Positions 18,181 through 27,910 of a stretch of 64,000 bases of DNA are shown here, piece after piece. Origin of the DNA: an uncultured Woeseia sp. (GTDB taxonomy: Bacteria; Pseudomonadota; Gammaproteobacteria; Steroidobacterales; Woeseiaceae). The DNA lies in NCBI GenBank assembly GCA_937925605.1, contig CALALV010000038.1:1-64000 (forward strand), written 5' to 3'. The notes below the pieces were generated by a model. It was not told the DNA's origin, did not search any database, and was given only the letters and a program-made list of their open reading frames with translations. Each line of letters starts with the position of its first letter. Position 1 is the stretch's first letter. Both the position numbers and the translations under genes were made by a program.

Positions 18181-18822
18181 ATGAAGCCACTCTGCCTGGC
18201 GCTTGCGACCCTCGCCGTCGCCGGTTGCGCCGTTACCGATATCGGCGACGTCGAGCCGCCCGTTCCGCCCGACGTACCGCCCGTGGACGGCTCCGCCTGC
18301 GCCCGCAACATCGACCCGGTCGGGCCGATGCGCACGAAAATCACCTGCGAAGCCTACTGCCAGCCCGACACGGCGCCACGTTCGAGTTTCATGAGGATTA
18401 CCTGGACGGACGACGCGCGCGGGCGCCCCGGCGACAGTCGCATCGACGTGACTGTCTACAAGACTGGCTTCGATGAGCTCGCCTACGCGAGCTACTGTGA
18501 CGAGCCGGTACAGAAGCAGGCAGTCGCCGACTCGCTCCAGCCGGTCATCCACCTGCCCGAACTGGAGGACGAGCTTGCATTCCGGCTTGCGGTGGTCGAG
18601 CGGCAGGAAGCGCGCCGGCGGGGCGAAGCGAACACACTCGTCCTGCGGGATCTGCAGCCCGGTATCGCCTACTTCTGGCGCGCGGCCCAGCGCACCGCGC
18701 ATGGCTGGCTGACGAGCGCGGCGACCTATTGCATGGCGGCCGTCTGCCCGGTCGATTTCGTCGACGAGAGCCAGCGCGTTCAGCCGAAAAGCGACTCCCC
18801 CGAGCAGCAAGACGACCGGTAA
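18181..18822 (+). CDS. Putative lipoprotein upstream of Asp-box protein
   Basis: 213 residues with a short, classical lipoprotein signal (basic start, hydrophobic core, VAGC at residues 13-16) followed by a Pro-rich linker. The mature part has six to seven Cys, arranged as if for disulfides, and a beta-rich central region with an LRDLQPGIAYFWRA segment that resembles the end of a fibronectin-III-like domain. I do not recognise the family. The ATG at 18181 follows GGGAGA. The gap to the Asp-box propeller gene is 21 nt, so the two are probably an operon and may form a surface complex. Confidence 0.75.
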   Translation: MKPLCLALATLAVAGCAVTDIGDVEPPVPPDVPPVDGSACARNIDPVGPMRTKITCEAYCQPDTAPRSSFMRITWTDDARGRPGDSRIDVTVYKTGFDELAYASYCDEPVQKQAVADSLQPVIHLPELEDELAFRLAVVERQEARRRGEANTLVLRDLQPGIAYFWRAAQRTAHGWLTSAATYCMAAVCPVDFVDESQRVQPKSDSPEQQDDR

Positions 18823-18843
18823 GCGATCACCCGGAGCGATGCC

Positions 18844-21800
18844 ATGACCTATTCAATCCTGTTCGCACGACGTGCCGCATTGGGACGCGCCGTATTGGCG
18901 ATAGTCGCGAGTCTGTTCGCGTTTCCGGCGACGGCGCAGTTCATCGTCAGCGATATCGGCCCGGACAACTCTTCCCTCGATGCAACGAACCCGAACGGCG
19001 CATCCGGCGGGCGTGTCAACGGTCTTGCATCACACCCGAACAACAACACGACCTTCTTCGCCGCCAGTGAATGGGGCGGCCTCTGGCAGACCACCGACGC
19101 GGGGCAGAACTGGGCCCCGCTGCCGGGGCACGTACCGCAGGCAACCTGGGACGTCGAGGTGCATCCGACGACGCCGGCGACGATTTTCGCAACCAGCTAT
19201 TTCGACGGCCGGGTAAACAGTCGTGCCGGCATCAGTGTCAGCACCGACGGTGGCGTAACCTGGACCCGGCCGGCGACGGCTACGCCGCCGGCCGGGTCAT
19301 GCGTGCTGGCCGCGAGGCGCAACGAGCCCTCGGCCTTCGGTATCTCCATCGATCCAGCGGTACCCAACACGGTCTGGATCGGCACCAACTGCGGTCTGGC
19401 CGTATCGACGGACAGCGGCGTCACCTGGCGCTTCATCGATCCGACGCCGGCAAATCTCGCCGACGATATCTTCGACGTGGTCGCGCACAATGGCGGTACC
19501 GTCGATGTCTGTGGCACGGACGGGCACCTGCGCTCGGTCGACGGCGGCGTCACCTGGACAACGGCAGCGGGCTTCCCGCGACCGGCCGGCGGCCGTTGTT
19601 CGCTGGCGATCTCTCCCGACGAGCCCTACGTGATCTTCATCGCGGACGGTACCAACGCGCGCGAGTCCAATGACGGCGGCGCTACCTGGACGAACTACGG
19701 GGTGTTTCCCGGCAACCAGGGTCGCGTGCCGTTCGTCGCGACCAACGACCGGGCGGGGAACGCCTTCGACTTGTGGTCCGGCGACATCAACCTGTTCCGG
19801 GCGGCCTGTACGACCCCGACCCCGGCGGCGCCCGGCGGCGCCCAACGCTGCCCGGGCATGGCTGCCTGGACGACGGAGACGACCAACAGTCACGTCGATG
19901 TCGGCGACATCGTTTTCGATTCGCAGGTCGCCGTCGATGCCTGCCCGATGCTCTTCTCGAACGATGGCGGGGTTTACCTGGAAACCGTCGGCACCAGTCC
20001 CGGCTGCCATACGCCGAACTGGGAGCAGCCGACCGTGACGCCGCATGCGATGTGGCTGTACGACATCGAGGGCGCGCAGCAGAGCGGTGCCGCCTCCGAG
20101 GATATCTATATCGGCCAGCAGGATACCGGCACGTTCGGTGCCCCGGATGCGCCCGTGAACGATCCGGACTGGACCAACTACGCCTGCTGCGACGTCTTCG
20201 ACGTCGCCGCGGAGACCGCGCAGTCGGTGCGCACGGCCTGCTGCTTCAACGTACCACCGAACCCGCCCGGAACTCGCTTCAACCAGCTGGCGATTCGTAC
20301 GACCGCCACCGGCGCCACGACCAATCTCGCCGCCGGCAATTACCCCGCCGGTGTCATTCCGAGCTTCAACGACGTGGACATGATCGCGAATTTCGGCGCC
20401 GGTGCCTACGCGCTGGTCACGAACGCCGGCGTGTTCGTCACGCAGAACATCAACGCGACGGCGGTTGCTTGGACACAGCTGGGCGCGGCAACGACGCCCG
20501 CGAATGCCTGCGGTATACAGGTTGCGAACGCGGGCGGAACGCCGACTTTCTTCGTGAAGAGCGGCGGTTGCATCGGCAACGCCGGCGGATCACTCTGGAG
20601 TTATACGGGAACCGCGGCGGGCGGGGCCTGGCAGCAGATATTCCGTCGCGGTACCAGCAACTTCGGCATCTATGCCGTGGATCCGAACGACCCGAATACA
20701 CTGATCGCCTCGGACCTCGGCGGCGGCAACGTGGCGATGGTCATGACCACCGACGGTGGCGCCAACTGGAACCCCATGCCACAACTCGACAACCTGATGA
20801 CAGGCGGCGGAGCGTACATGATGCGAACGGTGCGCGGGCCGACTCGGGGCCAGGGCTTTGGCGGTTACGACCAGCCCAGCATGGTCGGAATCAGTCCTGC
20901 CGACCCTAACGTCATGGTAGCCGGCGCCATCGATGCCGGCGTGTTTCTCAGCACAGACGCCGGGGCCACCTGGCAGCTCGTCACGGATCCGGTTTCCCCG
21001 GGTCGGACGGGCACCCCGCACATCCCGCGGCCCCTGAAAGCCTATTTCGATCATGAACCCACCGGTACGCGAATAAACATTTACGTCGCATCGGTCGGGC
21101 GGGGGGTCTGGCGCATATCCATCGACCAGTTCGGCGGAACGCTGGCGGTCGTACCAATAGGCTGGTCATTTGACTTTGCCGACAACGATCACCATATCGA
21201 TCGCCACTCGCTGCGAATCGTGGACGACGTGTTCGACGCGAGCTCGGCGACCATCAGCTGGCGCACGCTGGTGGCCTACGATGACAAGAACAACGATGAC
21301 GACTATGCGTGGGAGGTCAACCACGCGATCCTGGCCATGCCGGATGCATTCTTCCTCGGCGGCGAGACGCCGCTGATGGGCGACGACGGCGGCGCCGATA
21401 CGGACGTCCGGAGCGTGACCGATGCGCGCCTGGTCGGCTTCAGCAACGCGACCGTGGTGCTGCGCGGCTGGACTTTCGATTTCGACGACGACGATCATCA
21501 TATCGATCGCATGATCCTGCGACTGACCGGAATTACCTACGATTCCACGGCCGGCACCGTCAGCTGGACTGCTAACGCCCGCTACTCCGACAAGAACAGC
21601 GACGACGACTACGACTGGCGCTACCAGTTCCTCGTGATCGCGTTCAACGGCGGAGGCGTCACCTCGGTCAGCTCTACCGGCACGGACGGCGGCGGTTCCG
21701 ACTCTCACAACGGCTCGGTCGTCAGTACCGCACTGCAAGGCTTCGACGATGCCGTGGTATTGCCGCAGGGCTGGACATTCAACTTCGACGACGACGACCA

Positions 21801-22041
21801 TCACATTGACCGTACGGCGCTGTTCCTTCGCAACACGGTCTACGATCCCTCGTCGGGAACGGTGACCTGGAACGCGGGGCTGAGCTACCACGACAAGAAC
21901 AGCGACGACGATTTCGCCTGGGGCTATGACGTCGCTGTGCTCGCCTTCGACGGCGGCGGTGTGACGGAATTCGTACTGGGGCCGAACGATGACGGTGGCG
22001 GCGAAGACGAGCAGTCCGCCACCGCGGAGTTTAGGCCCTGA
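18844..22041 (+). CDS. Secreted Asp-box (BNR) beta-propeller with three C-terminal acidic repeats
   Basis: 1,065 residues with a Sec signal ending FPATAQ (about residue 31). Residues 35-760 contain at least seven Asp boxes of the S/T-x-D-x-G-x-T/N-W type (for example [24 protein letters not shown]), as in sialidases, sortilins and photosystem-assembly-type propellers. It lacks the Arg triad needed to call a sialidase, so a carbohydrate- or protein-binding propeller is more likely. Residues 773-1065 are three tandem ~100-residue repeats, each with an [14 protein letters not shown] motif and a D-K-N-S-D-D-D-Y/F motif that look like calcium or metal sites. I know no named family for that repeat. 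Probably exported with, and anchored by, the lipoprotein encoded just upstream. Confidence 0.85.
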   Translation: MTYSILFARRAALGRAVLAIVASLFAFPATAQFIVSDIGPDNSSLDATNPNGASGGRVNGLASHPNNNTTFFAASEWGGLWQTTDAGQNWAPLPGHVPQATWDVEVHPTTPATIFATSYFDGRVNSRAGISVSTDGGVTWTRPATATPPAGSCVLAARRNEPSAFGISIDPAVPNTVWIGTNCGLAVSTDSGVTWRFIDPTPANLADDIFDVVAHNGGTVDVCGTDGHLRSVDGGVTWTTAAGFPRPAGGRCSLAISPDEPYVIFIADGTNARESNDGGATWTNYGVFPGNQGRVPFVATNDRAGNAFDLWSGDINLFRAACTTPTPAAPGGAQRCPGMAAWTTETTNSHVDVGDIVFDSQVAVDACPMLFSNDGGVYLETVGTSPGCHTPNWEQPTVTPHAMWLYDIEGAQQSGAASEDIYIGQQDTGTFGAPDAPVNDPDWTNYACCDVFDVAAETAQSVRTACCFNVPPNPPGTRFNQLAIRTTATGATTNLAAGNYPAGVIPSFNDVDMIANFGAGAYALVTNAGVFVTQNINATAVAWTQLGAATTPANACGIQVANAGGTPTFFVKSGGCIGNAGGSLWSYTGTAAGGAWQQIFRRGTSNFGIYAVDPNDPNTLIASDLGGGNVAMVMTTDGGANWNPMPQLDNLMTGGGAYMMRTVRGPTRGQGFGGYDQPSMVGISPADPNVMVAGAIDAGVFLSTDAGATWQLVTDPVSPGRTGTPHIPRPLKAYFDHEPTGTRINIYVASVGRGVWRISIDQFGGTLAVVPIGWSFDFADNDHHIDRHSLRIVDDVFDASSATISWRTLVAYDDKNNDDDYAWEVNHAILAMPDAFFLGGETPLMGDDGGADTDVRSVTDARLVGFSNATVVLRGWTFDFDDDDHHIDRMILRLTGITYDSTAGTVSWTANARYSDKNSDDDYDWRYQFLVIAFNGGGVTSVSSTGTDGGGSDSHNGSVVSTALQGFDDAVVLPQGWTFNFDDDDHHIDRTALFLRNTVYDPSSGTVTWNAGLSYHDKNSDDDFAWGYDVAVLAFDGGGVTEFVLGPNDDGGGEDEQSATAEFRP
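21160..22041 (+). repeat. Three tandem ~100-codon repeats encoding Asp/His-rich modules
   Basis: Units begin at 21160, 21466 and 21769 with codons for G-W-S/T-F-D/N-F. Spacing is 306 and 303 nt. Each encodes, about 8 residues in, D/N-D-H-H-I-D-R and, about 45 residues in, a D-K-N-x-D-D-D motif before an aromatic residue. Protein conservation is clearly higher in these motifs than in the linkers. The third unit ends at the stop codon after an acidic tail. Confidence 0.85.
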
Positions 22042-22084
22042 CCGGCGACCGCGCCCCCGGCGAGGCCGGCAGGCGCGACGGATT

Positions 22085-22744
22085 TCACATGCCCAGGACT
22101 TCTTCCGCGCGTTCGTACACCGCGTCGAAGCGCCGCGCGAGCGGCACGCTCGCCGCGCGGCAGCCCTCGACGACCTCTTTCGACCAGCGCGCGTAGGCCT
22201 GCATCCGTTCGTTGTCCCAGTCAGCCGGCGGCGCGTCGAGCAGGTCGGACAGGTTCGCGATCTTGTCCGCGAGCTTGACCTGCCGCGCCCCGGTCGAAAG
22301 CCGCGGCGCCTTGACGACCTGCAGGCGCTTGCGGGCCTGCTTGGGCAGCGACTTGTCGTCCGTCACTTCCATGACCAGGCTGGCGATCTTCGGGCCGAAG
22401 CGCTCCTCGAGTTCCTCGGCCGTGGTTGCAGTATCCTCTACCGTGTCGTGCAGCAGGCCGGCGGCGAGGATATTCGCGTCGCTGACGTCGCCCACCTGCC
22501 GGAGCAGGTCGAGCACGGCGATCGGGTGGTTGATGTAGGGCGTGCCGGCGGCGTCCTTGCGGCGCTGGCCGGCGTGCCGCTCCGCGGCGAAGCTCGTGGC
22601 CGCGACGACGAGGTCGAGGCCGTCCATGCCCTGCAGCCAGCCCGCCAGCCACGGGTCGTCCTCGGCCAGGCTGCGGCGCAGGCCGTCAATGAACTGCCGG
22701 CCCGCCTCGGAGCGGTGTTGCCTGCGTTTCGGTTCGTTATCCAT
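22085..22744 (-). CDS. Stand-alone (p)ppGpp hydrolase-like HD protein (Mesh1 type)
   Basis: 219 residues, cytoplasmic, start ATG at 22744 after AGGAGAG. It has the order of hydrolase motifs found in the SpoT/RelA HD domain: His57 in ERHAGQ, RRKD with GTPYINHP (61-74), His99-Asp100 and Glu103-Asp104 in LLHDTVEDT, then VTDDKSLPKQARK and LADKIANL. There is no synthetase, TGS or ACT domain, so it matches small alarmone hydrolases such as metazoan Mesh1 and its bacterial relatives, which remove the 3' pyrophosphate of ppGpp or act on NADPH. An unrelated nucleotide substrate is possible. It is monocistronic and divergent from the DUF3461 gene. Confidence 0.88.
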   Translation of the reverse strand: MDNEPKRRQHRSEAGRQFIDGLRRSLAEDDPWLAGWLQGMDGLDLVVAATSFAAERHAGQRRKDAAGTPYINHPIAVLDLLRQVGDVSDANILAAGLLHDTVEDTATTAEELEERFGPKIASLVMEVTDDKSLPKQARKRLQVVKAPRLSTGARQVKLADKIANLSDLLDAPPADWDNERMQAYARWSKEVVEGCRAASVPLARRFDAVYERAEEVLGM

Positions 22745-23207
22745 TCGGGTTTCTCTCCTGTCGGCGCAGGCGGGGCGACGGCGGCCCGCGCGTTGGTGTC
22801 CGGCCCGCCGTCGGGCCGGTCGTTCGGTCGTGCGTCGGTTTTCGGGATGTCCGGCGACGAGCCGGAAGAGAATCAGCGGGACGCTGTGGTCGGGAACCCG
22901 GATTGTCGGTGCCTCCGTGGAGAACAGAGGGGTGTCTTCCCGCTATCAATACTAGCAAGGGCCGCGGCCGGGCGGCAGCTTACATGTCGCGCAACAGGAG
23001 CGTAGAATTCAGGAAATACCCGCCCGGCGCGTCCTGTGCCCGGCAGCAGTTCCCCCAGGCTTTGAAGGTACCCGGCACGCTGCTTGAGGCTATCCCGGCC
23101 ACCCTGTTGCGCAGGATGTGACAGCGTTGTCAAAGCGTGGCAGTATCGCGTTCGTGCGCCGCCCGCGACGGGCGCTGGCAGCGCTACTGACCCGAGGACC
23201 CGCTGCG
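22745..23207. other. Divergent intergenic region, alarmone hydrolase / DUF3461
   Basis: About 460 nt with no supported gene. A perfect 7-bp stem hairpin (CCGGCCC/GGGCCGG, 22800-22819) lies 56 nt upstream of the hydrolase start, in its likely leader. The right half is less GC-rich. No sigma-70 pair with good spacing was found. Confidence 0.45.
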
Positions 23208-23606
23208 ATGAGCAATTCCGACGAGCAGCCGTATCCCACGCTGTCGCGCATGGGTGTGACGGCGACCAAACAGATCGCCAACTACTACATCACGAGCATG
23301 AATCTCGTCGACGTCCTGCGGATCAACTATGACCGGCCGAAAGACTCGTGCCTGCCGAGCAGTCGCACCTACAAGTTTCCGCGCGTACCGGAATGCCCGC
23401 CGGACGAGCAGCCGTCGAGCAGGCTCAAGATGCACCCGACGCTGCTCGACGCCGTGGGTGAGTTGAAGGACATCCTCGGCAGGAAAAGTCGCAAGGAGAC
23501 GCTCGCCGAGGAAATCCTCGACGAGATCGAACAGCTCGAAGAGGACATCGCCATCCGCGTCGAACGGCTGCGCGTCCTGACCGCGCAGATACCGGCCGCC
23601 CGCTGA
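23208..23606 (+). CDS. DUF3461 family protein
   Basis: 132 residues from the ATG at 23208, preceded by GAGGAC. The order of elements matches the DUF3461 family as I recall it: a start of the P-x-L-x-x-(I/M)-G-(I/V)-x-x-x-x-x-I type, a Y-(Y/T)-I-x-x-x-N-x-x-D-(V/I)-L-(R/K)-I segment, YKFPRV, and a helical C-terminal half (residues 75-132) likely to form a coiled coil. The family is small, largely gammaproteobacterial, and of unknown function. No operon partner: the next gene starts 176 nt later. Confidence 0.8.
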   Translation: MSNSDEQPYPTLSRMGVTATKQIANYYITSMNLVDVLRINYDRPKDSCLPSSRTYKFPRVPECPPDEQPSSRLKMHPTLLDAVGELKDILGRKSRKETLAEEILDEIEQLEEDIAIRVERLRVLTAQIPAAR

Positions 23607-23782
23607 ACGCCGTCAAGGCTACCGCGGTTCGCTTCTCCCGGCGGCAGGTTGCCGCTGGCAACCCCAGGCGCCGAGGCGCCGCTAGGACGATACGCACACG
23701 GTCCGGCCGCTCCTGCCGCCGCCGCGGCTGGCCGGCGCTCTTCGGCATCGCGGCGCTTGCGTGGCTGCCGGCCCCGGCGGCC

Positions 23783-24742
23783 ATGGCTCTGCCCGGTGCC
23801 CTGTTCGCCGACGACTCGCTGCTAAAGCTCGAGCTCTCCGGTCCGCTGCAGCCCCTGCTCGAGCAGCGCGAGGAGCGCCCGGAAATCGGCTTCACGCTGC
23901 GCGCGCAGGGCCGCGAGCACGCCGTGACGCTCCGGGCGCGCGGCAACAGCCGCCTCCGCCTGTGCGACTTCCCCCCGCTGCGCATTACGTTCGTTGGCGA
24001 CGACACGCGGGATTCCGTGTTCGAAGGCCAGCGGCAACTGAAATTCGTCAGCCATTGCGATCGGGAAGGCGCCGAACGCTACGACGTCCGCGAGGAATAC
24101 GCGGCCTACCGGATCTTCAACCTGCTGACCGACGCAAGCTACAGGGTGCGGCTGCTGCAGGTGACCTGGGAGGACACGGGCGGCGCCGCCGCCGGCGACG
24201 AAGCAATTCACTACGGGTTCCTCATCGAACCGGCCGCGTCCCTGTCAGCGCGCCTCGCTGCGGCGCCGGCCAGCGTTCCCGGCGTGGTGCTGAGCGCGCT
24301 CGACAAACCGCAGGCGGCGCTCGTCTACGTGTTCCAGTACCTGGTCGGCAATACCGACTGGTCGCTGGCCACGGCCCACGGCGAGACGGCCTGCTGCCAC
24401 AATGTCGACCTGTTCGAGCGCGACGGGCGACTCGTTGCCGTGCCCTACGACTTCGACCTGTCCGGGCTCGTCGACGCGCGCTACGCGAAGCCGGACCCGA
24501 GCCTGCGCCTGCGCTCCGTGACCCAGCGTCGCTACCGCGGCTACTGCATGGCGCGCGAGCCGCTGGCGCGTGCGCTCGAGCTCGTTCGCGAGAGGGAGCC
24601 CGAGGTGCTGGCGGTCGCGTCCGGGCTGCCGGGCTTGTCCGCTCGCGTGCAGCAGCGCAAGGCGCGTTTCCTCGGCAAGTTTTTCCGCGAAGCCGCGGAT
24701 TCCGAGCGCCTGCTGCGACGCTTCGAGGGCCGCTGTCTCTGA
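23783..24742 (+). CDS. Putative secreted protein of unknown function, start uncertain
   Basis: 319 residues from the first usable ATG (23783). I do not recognise the family with confidence. The body contains a beta-rich N-terminal third (RARGNSRLRLCDFPPLRI), a middle with YGFLIEP and FQYLVGNTDWS, then PYDFDLSGLVDARYA, which together recall CotH-type or atypical kinase folds. In the same frame immediately upstream, codons from about 23726 encode GWPALFGIAALAWLPAPAAMA preceded by several Arg, a good signal peptide. No ATG, GTG or TTG is available in that frame after about 23550, so the true start is unresolved (rare codon, sequence error or frameshift). Export is inferred. Four or more Cys are consistent with disulfides. 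Confidence 0.7.
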   Translation: MALPGALFADDSLLKLELSGPLQPLLEQREERPEIGFTLRAQGREHAVTLRARGNSRLRLCDFPPLRITFVGDDTRDSVFEGQRQLKFVSHCDREGAERYDVREEYAAYRIFNLLTDASYRVRLLQVTWEDTGGAAAGDEAIHYGFLIEPAASLSARLAAAPASVPGVVLSALDKPQAALVYVFQYLVGNTDWSLATAHGETACCHNVDLFERDGRLVAVPYDFDLSGLVDARYAKPDPSLRLRSVTQRRYRGYCMAREPLARALELVREREPEVLAVASGLPGLSARVQQRKARFLGKFFREAADSERLLRRFEGRCL

Positions 24743-24788
24743 TGAGCCGCCGGGCGGGCGTGCCGCCCGTGCGACGCCGTGCCGCGAG

Positions 24789-25802
24789 CTACCCGTCTGC
24801 TGCCTGCATGACTGCGTCCAGGAGCCCCTGCGTGGCCAGGCTGGCACGCGCCCAGCGTTCGCGCAGCGCATCGCTGGCTGCGGCCGCGGCGAAATCCTCG
24901 AACATCAGGGCTGCCCCGGAGGCGCGCGAGTCGACGCGAATCAGCTTTTCAGCGGCGTCGCCCGCCCGTGTCCCGGCGTAGCGATAGCTCGCGGAGCCGT
25001 CGGCACTTTCGCTCGTGAAGTGCTCCATGCGCAGTGTGCCCCGGGGGCCGGACAGCTCGAGCGCGATGTCGTCCCGGGACGTATCGAATCCGCAGCGCCA
25101 GGTCGACACCGAGTCGTCGTCGAACAGCAGGCGGCCTTCCGCCGCCACGATCGCGCCGGTCCCGGGGTCCCGGCGCAGGCTTGCGCGGGCTTTCCCGATC
25201 GGTTGCTCGGGCACCAGGTACTCGAGCGCGGCGCGCAGGTTGTACCAGCCGAGGTCGCCGAGCGCGCCCAGCGGCTCGAGTGACACGTCATAGCGGATGT
25301 CGCTGCGATCCGGGAGCGGAATGCGGAAACTCGAATCGAGCGTGCGTGGCCTGCCAACCAGGGTGTCGGCGTCCCGTTGCACGGCCGTGTAACGCGGATG
25401 ATGAACGAAATGGGTCGCGTCCATGAAGCATACATCTGCCTCGCGGCATGCGTCGACGATACGCTCGAGCGAGTCGACACTCGCGAACGGTTTCTCGGCC
25501 AGCACGTGTTTGCCGGCCCTGGCCGCGGCGACCGCGATTGCCTCGCGCACGCCGGTCGGTGTCGCTACGTAAACCGCGTCGACGTCGTCGGCCAGCATAC
25601 TGTCGAGCGAGTCAGTGGCGGAGCGTGCTCCGAATTCAGCGGCGAACGCCCGGGCCGACGACAGGCGCCGGCTCGTGACGGCGGCGAGTGCGCCCACGGG
25701 GCAGTCGCGCAACACCTCGGCCATCGAGCGGGCAATCCGGCCGGTGCCGACGAAGCCCCAGCGCAGTGTGTCGACTCGACCCTGGTCAGCTGCGTTGTTC
25801 AT
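24789..25802 (-). CDS. Gfo/Idh/MocA-family NAD(P)-dependent oxidoreductase
   Basis: 337 residues from the ATG at 25802, after CGGAGCGGAA. The N-terminal Rossmann domain has GFVGTGRIA (17-25) and, further on, AEKPFA, the conserved Lys-Pro of the family. The C-terminal alpha/beta domain carries the substrate-binding segment ending GALGDLGWYNLRA, typical of sugar and inositol dehydrogenases and of trans-1,2-dihydrobenzenediol dehydrogenases. No signal peptide, so it is cytoplasmic. The substrate is not evident and no sugar transport genes are adjacent. It is convergent with the unresolved secreted-protein gene and divergent from the TolB/TPR gene. Confidence 0.9.
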   Translation of the reverse strand: MNNAADQGRVDTLRWGFVGTGRIARSMAEVLRDCPVGALAAVTSRRLSSARAFAAEFGARSATDSLDSMLADDVDAVYVATPTGVREAIAVAAARAGKHVLAEKPFASVDSLERIVDACREADVCFMDATHFVHHPRYTAVQRDADTLVGRPRTLDSSFRIPLPDRSDIRYDVSLEPLGALGDLGWYNLRAALEYLVPEQPIGKARASLRRDPGTGAIVAAEGRLLFDDDSVSTWRCGFDTSRDDIALELSGPRGTLRMEHFTSESADGSASYRYAGTRAGDAAEKLIRVDSRASGAALMFEDFAAAAASDALRERWARASLATQGLLDAVMQAADG

Positions 25803-26000
25803 GGTTTCCGATTCCGCTCCGGCCCCCGACGATACCCTATCGCCGGCCAGTCCCGGAACTCGCGCGGCAACCGGGCTATCCTCGATTACGTCGTATCCGA
25901 CCCGAGCGTATTTGCGAAACGGCGCAGCAACTCCCTGCGGACGCGGGCGCGATCGGTGGTATCTTATGGCGCCAGCGGATACGTTGGCCGGGGGAGAGCC

Positions 26001-27839
26001 GTGCATTCGTTTTTCAAGGAGCTGACTCGTCGCAACGTCGTCCGCGTCGGCATTGCCTACGTCGTGGTCGGCTGGCTGATGGCGCAGGTGGCGGAACTAC
26101 TGTTCGACGCTTTCGGTGCTCCCGACTGGGCGCTCAAGACGCTGCTGGTCTTCATCGCCATCGGTTTTCCATTTGCGCTGCTGTTCGCCTGGGCGTTCGA
26201 GCTGACGCCCGAGGGCCTCAAGCGCACCGCGGAAGTGGATGCCAGCGAGTCGGTGACGCACTCCACGGGGCGCAAGCTCGACCGCATGATCATCGGCGTG
26301 CTCGTCATCGCGCTCGGCTACTTCGTCTGGGAGTCGCGCTTCGCGGCTGCGCCCGACGCCGAATCCGCTTCGGCGGCCGCGAGCACGGCGGGCACCGCGA
26401 CGCCGACCGCCATCGCGGCGTCCGTCGCCGTGCTGCCTTTCGTCAACCTGTCCTCGGATCCCGAGCAGACCTGGTTTGCCGACGGCCTGACCGAGGAAAT
26501 CCTGAACTCGCTGGTGCGCATTCCCGACCTGCTGGTCGCCGCGCGCACCTCGTCCTTCGCTTACAAGGGCACCGAGCAGACCGTGCCGGAGATCGCCCGC
26601 GAACTCGGCGTGAGCCACGTGCTCGAAGGCTCCGTGCGCCGCGGTGGCGAGCGGATCCGCGTCACGGCGCAGCTGATCCGGGCCGACGACGGCTTCCATC
26701 TCTGGTCCGAGACTTACGATCGCGACATGGCCGACGTCATCAGTATCCAGGAGGACGTCGCGTTCGAGATCGCGCAGGCTTTGAAGACCGCAATGGATCC
26801 CGACGCGCTGGCGCAGATGGTTGCTGCCGGCACGCGGTCCGTCGAAGCTTACGAGGCCTACCTGAACGGGCTCGCACGCTTTCGCGAAACGTCGACCAGC
26901 GGCGACCGTTACCTGATGCTCGAGGCACAGGAGACACTGGAGCGCGCTACCGAGATCGACCCCGATTTCTCCGACGCCTACGTGTGGCTGGCGCAGTTCT
27001 GGGCGATTCAGCTGACGCGGTCGGACCTTAACTACGGCCTGGTCGACCTCACCCACGCCGAGATGACCCGCAAGTTCAATGCGGCCATCGACAACGCGAT
27101 ACGCACCGAATCGAACCCGGTCGACCGGGCGGGCAAGCAGGCGTTCAAGGCTTTCCAGAATCTCGCCTTCCGTGACGCGATGCGCTACAGCAGCGAGTTT
27201 TTCGCCGCCCGCCCGAACGACTTCATCGCCCGCGGCCAGCAGATCGGGCTGCTGACCGTGTTCGGGCGCTACGCGGAGGCGGCCGAACTGGCTCGCGAGA
27301 CAGCCTCGATGGAAGTCGACACGCTCGGCTTCAGCAACGACGCGACCTTCACGATGCTCTGGGGCGGCACGCCGGAACAGGTTCGCGAGGCGGCGAACGA
27401 GGCGATCCGCCGCTACCCGAACGAGACACAGACGCTGTACCAGGCCCATCGCGGCCTGCTCTGGGCCGGCGACGTCGACGGCGCGAGCCGGCTCGTGCCG
27501 ATACTTGCGGCCAGCGACCTGGAGGAGGAGAACAGGCTGCTGGTCACGCTGCGCCAGGCCTGCGCGGAACGGCGGCTCGAGGATGCAGCACGCATAGCCG
27601 AGCGCCTGCTGGCGGACTTCGACGTCGGCTGGATCGTCCACAAGATTCTCGGCGACGAGACGGCGGCGACGGAAAGCCTGCGCCCGCTGGACAACCCCGC
27701 CGACCTCGCGGCCCTGGCGGGCTACCTCGGCTACGGCAGCTTCGACCCGCGGCCGTACCCGAACCTGGTGGCCCTGCTGGAACGCGAGGGCATCGAGCGC
27801 GGCGAGCCGATCGCCGTGCCGTACCGCTGCAACCGCTGA
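26001..27839 (+). CDS. TolB-like N-terminal / TPR membrane protein
   Basis: 612 residues from a GTG at 26001 that follows GGGGGAGAG. Three transmembrane helices lie at about 13-36, 44-68 and 95-111, then an Ala/Thr linker, then the TolB-like domain (about 141-245) with SVAVLPFVNLSSDPEQ, FADGLTEEILNSL and the VLEGSVRR element. The rest is helical and TPR-like. This architecture is common in gammaproteobacteria and alphaproteobacteria, often fused to CadC-type or adenylate-cyclase domains, which are missing here. It probably scaffolds envelope or signalling complexes; the exact role is unknown. The gene stands alone and faces the S8 protease gene, with a terminator between. Confidence 0.85.
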   Translation: MHSFFKELTRRNVVRVGIAYVVVGWLMAQVAELLFDAFGAPDWALKTLLVFIAIGFPFALLFAWAFELTPEGLKRTAEVDASESVTHSTGRKLDRMIIGVLVIALGYFVWESRFAAAPDAESASAAASTAGTATPTAIAASVAVLPFVNLSSDPEQTWFADGLTEEILNSLVRIPDLLVAARTSSFAYKGTEQTVPEIARELGVSHVLEGSVRRGGERIRVTAQLIRADDGFHLWSETYDRDMADVISIQEDVAFEIAQALKTAMDPDALAQMVAAGTRSVEAYEAYLNGLARFRETSTSGDRYLMLEAQETLERATEIDPDFSDAYVWLAQFWAIQLTRSDLNYGLVDLTHAEMTRKFNAAIDNAIRTESNPVDRAGKQAFKAFQNLAFRDAMRYSSEFFAARPNDFIARGQQIGLLTVFGRYAEAAELARETASMEVDTLGFSNDATFTMLWGGTPEQVREAANEAIRRYPNETQTLYQAHRGLLWAGDVDGASRLVPILAASDLEEENRLLVTLRQACAERRLEDAARIAERLLADFDVGWIVHKILGDETAATESLRPLDNPADLAALAGYLGYGSFDPRPYPNLVALLEREGIERGEPIAVPYRCNR

Positions 27840-27858
27840 CGGCGCAAGGGCCGGCGAC

Positions 27859-27890
27859 AAAAAAGGCCGGCGGAATTGCTCCCGCCGGCC
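27859..27890 (-). terminator. Rho-independent terminator of the S8 protease gene
   Basis: On the minus strand a perfect 9-bp stem GGCCGGCGG/CCGCCGGCC (27865-27873 with 27882-27890, 8-nt loop) is followed at once by six T (27859-27864). It lies 20 nt after the protease stop. This is the clearest terminator in the window, and it also separates the convergent TolB/TPR gene. Confidence 0.9.
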
Positions 27891-27910
27891 CAGTCCAGAC
27901 GCGCTGGGTT

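Noticed and set aside
18844..21150. Calling the Asp-box protein a sialidase
   Set aside because: Asp boxes are present, but I cannot find the Arg triad, Tyr/Glu nucleophile pair or RIP motif that sialidases need.
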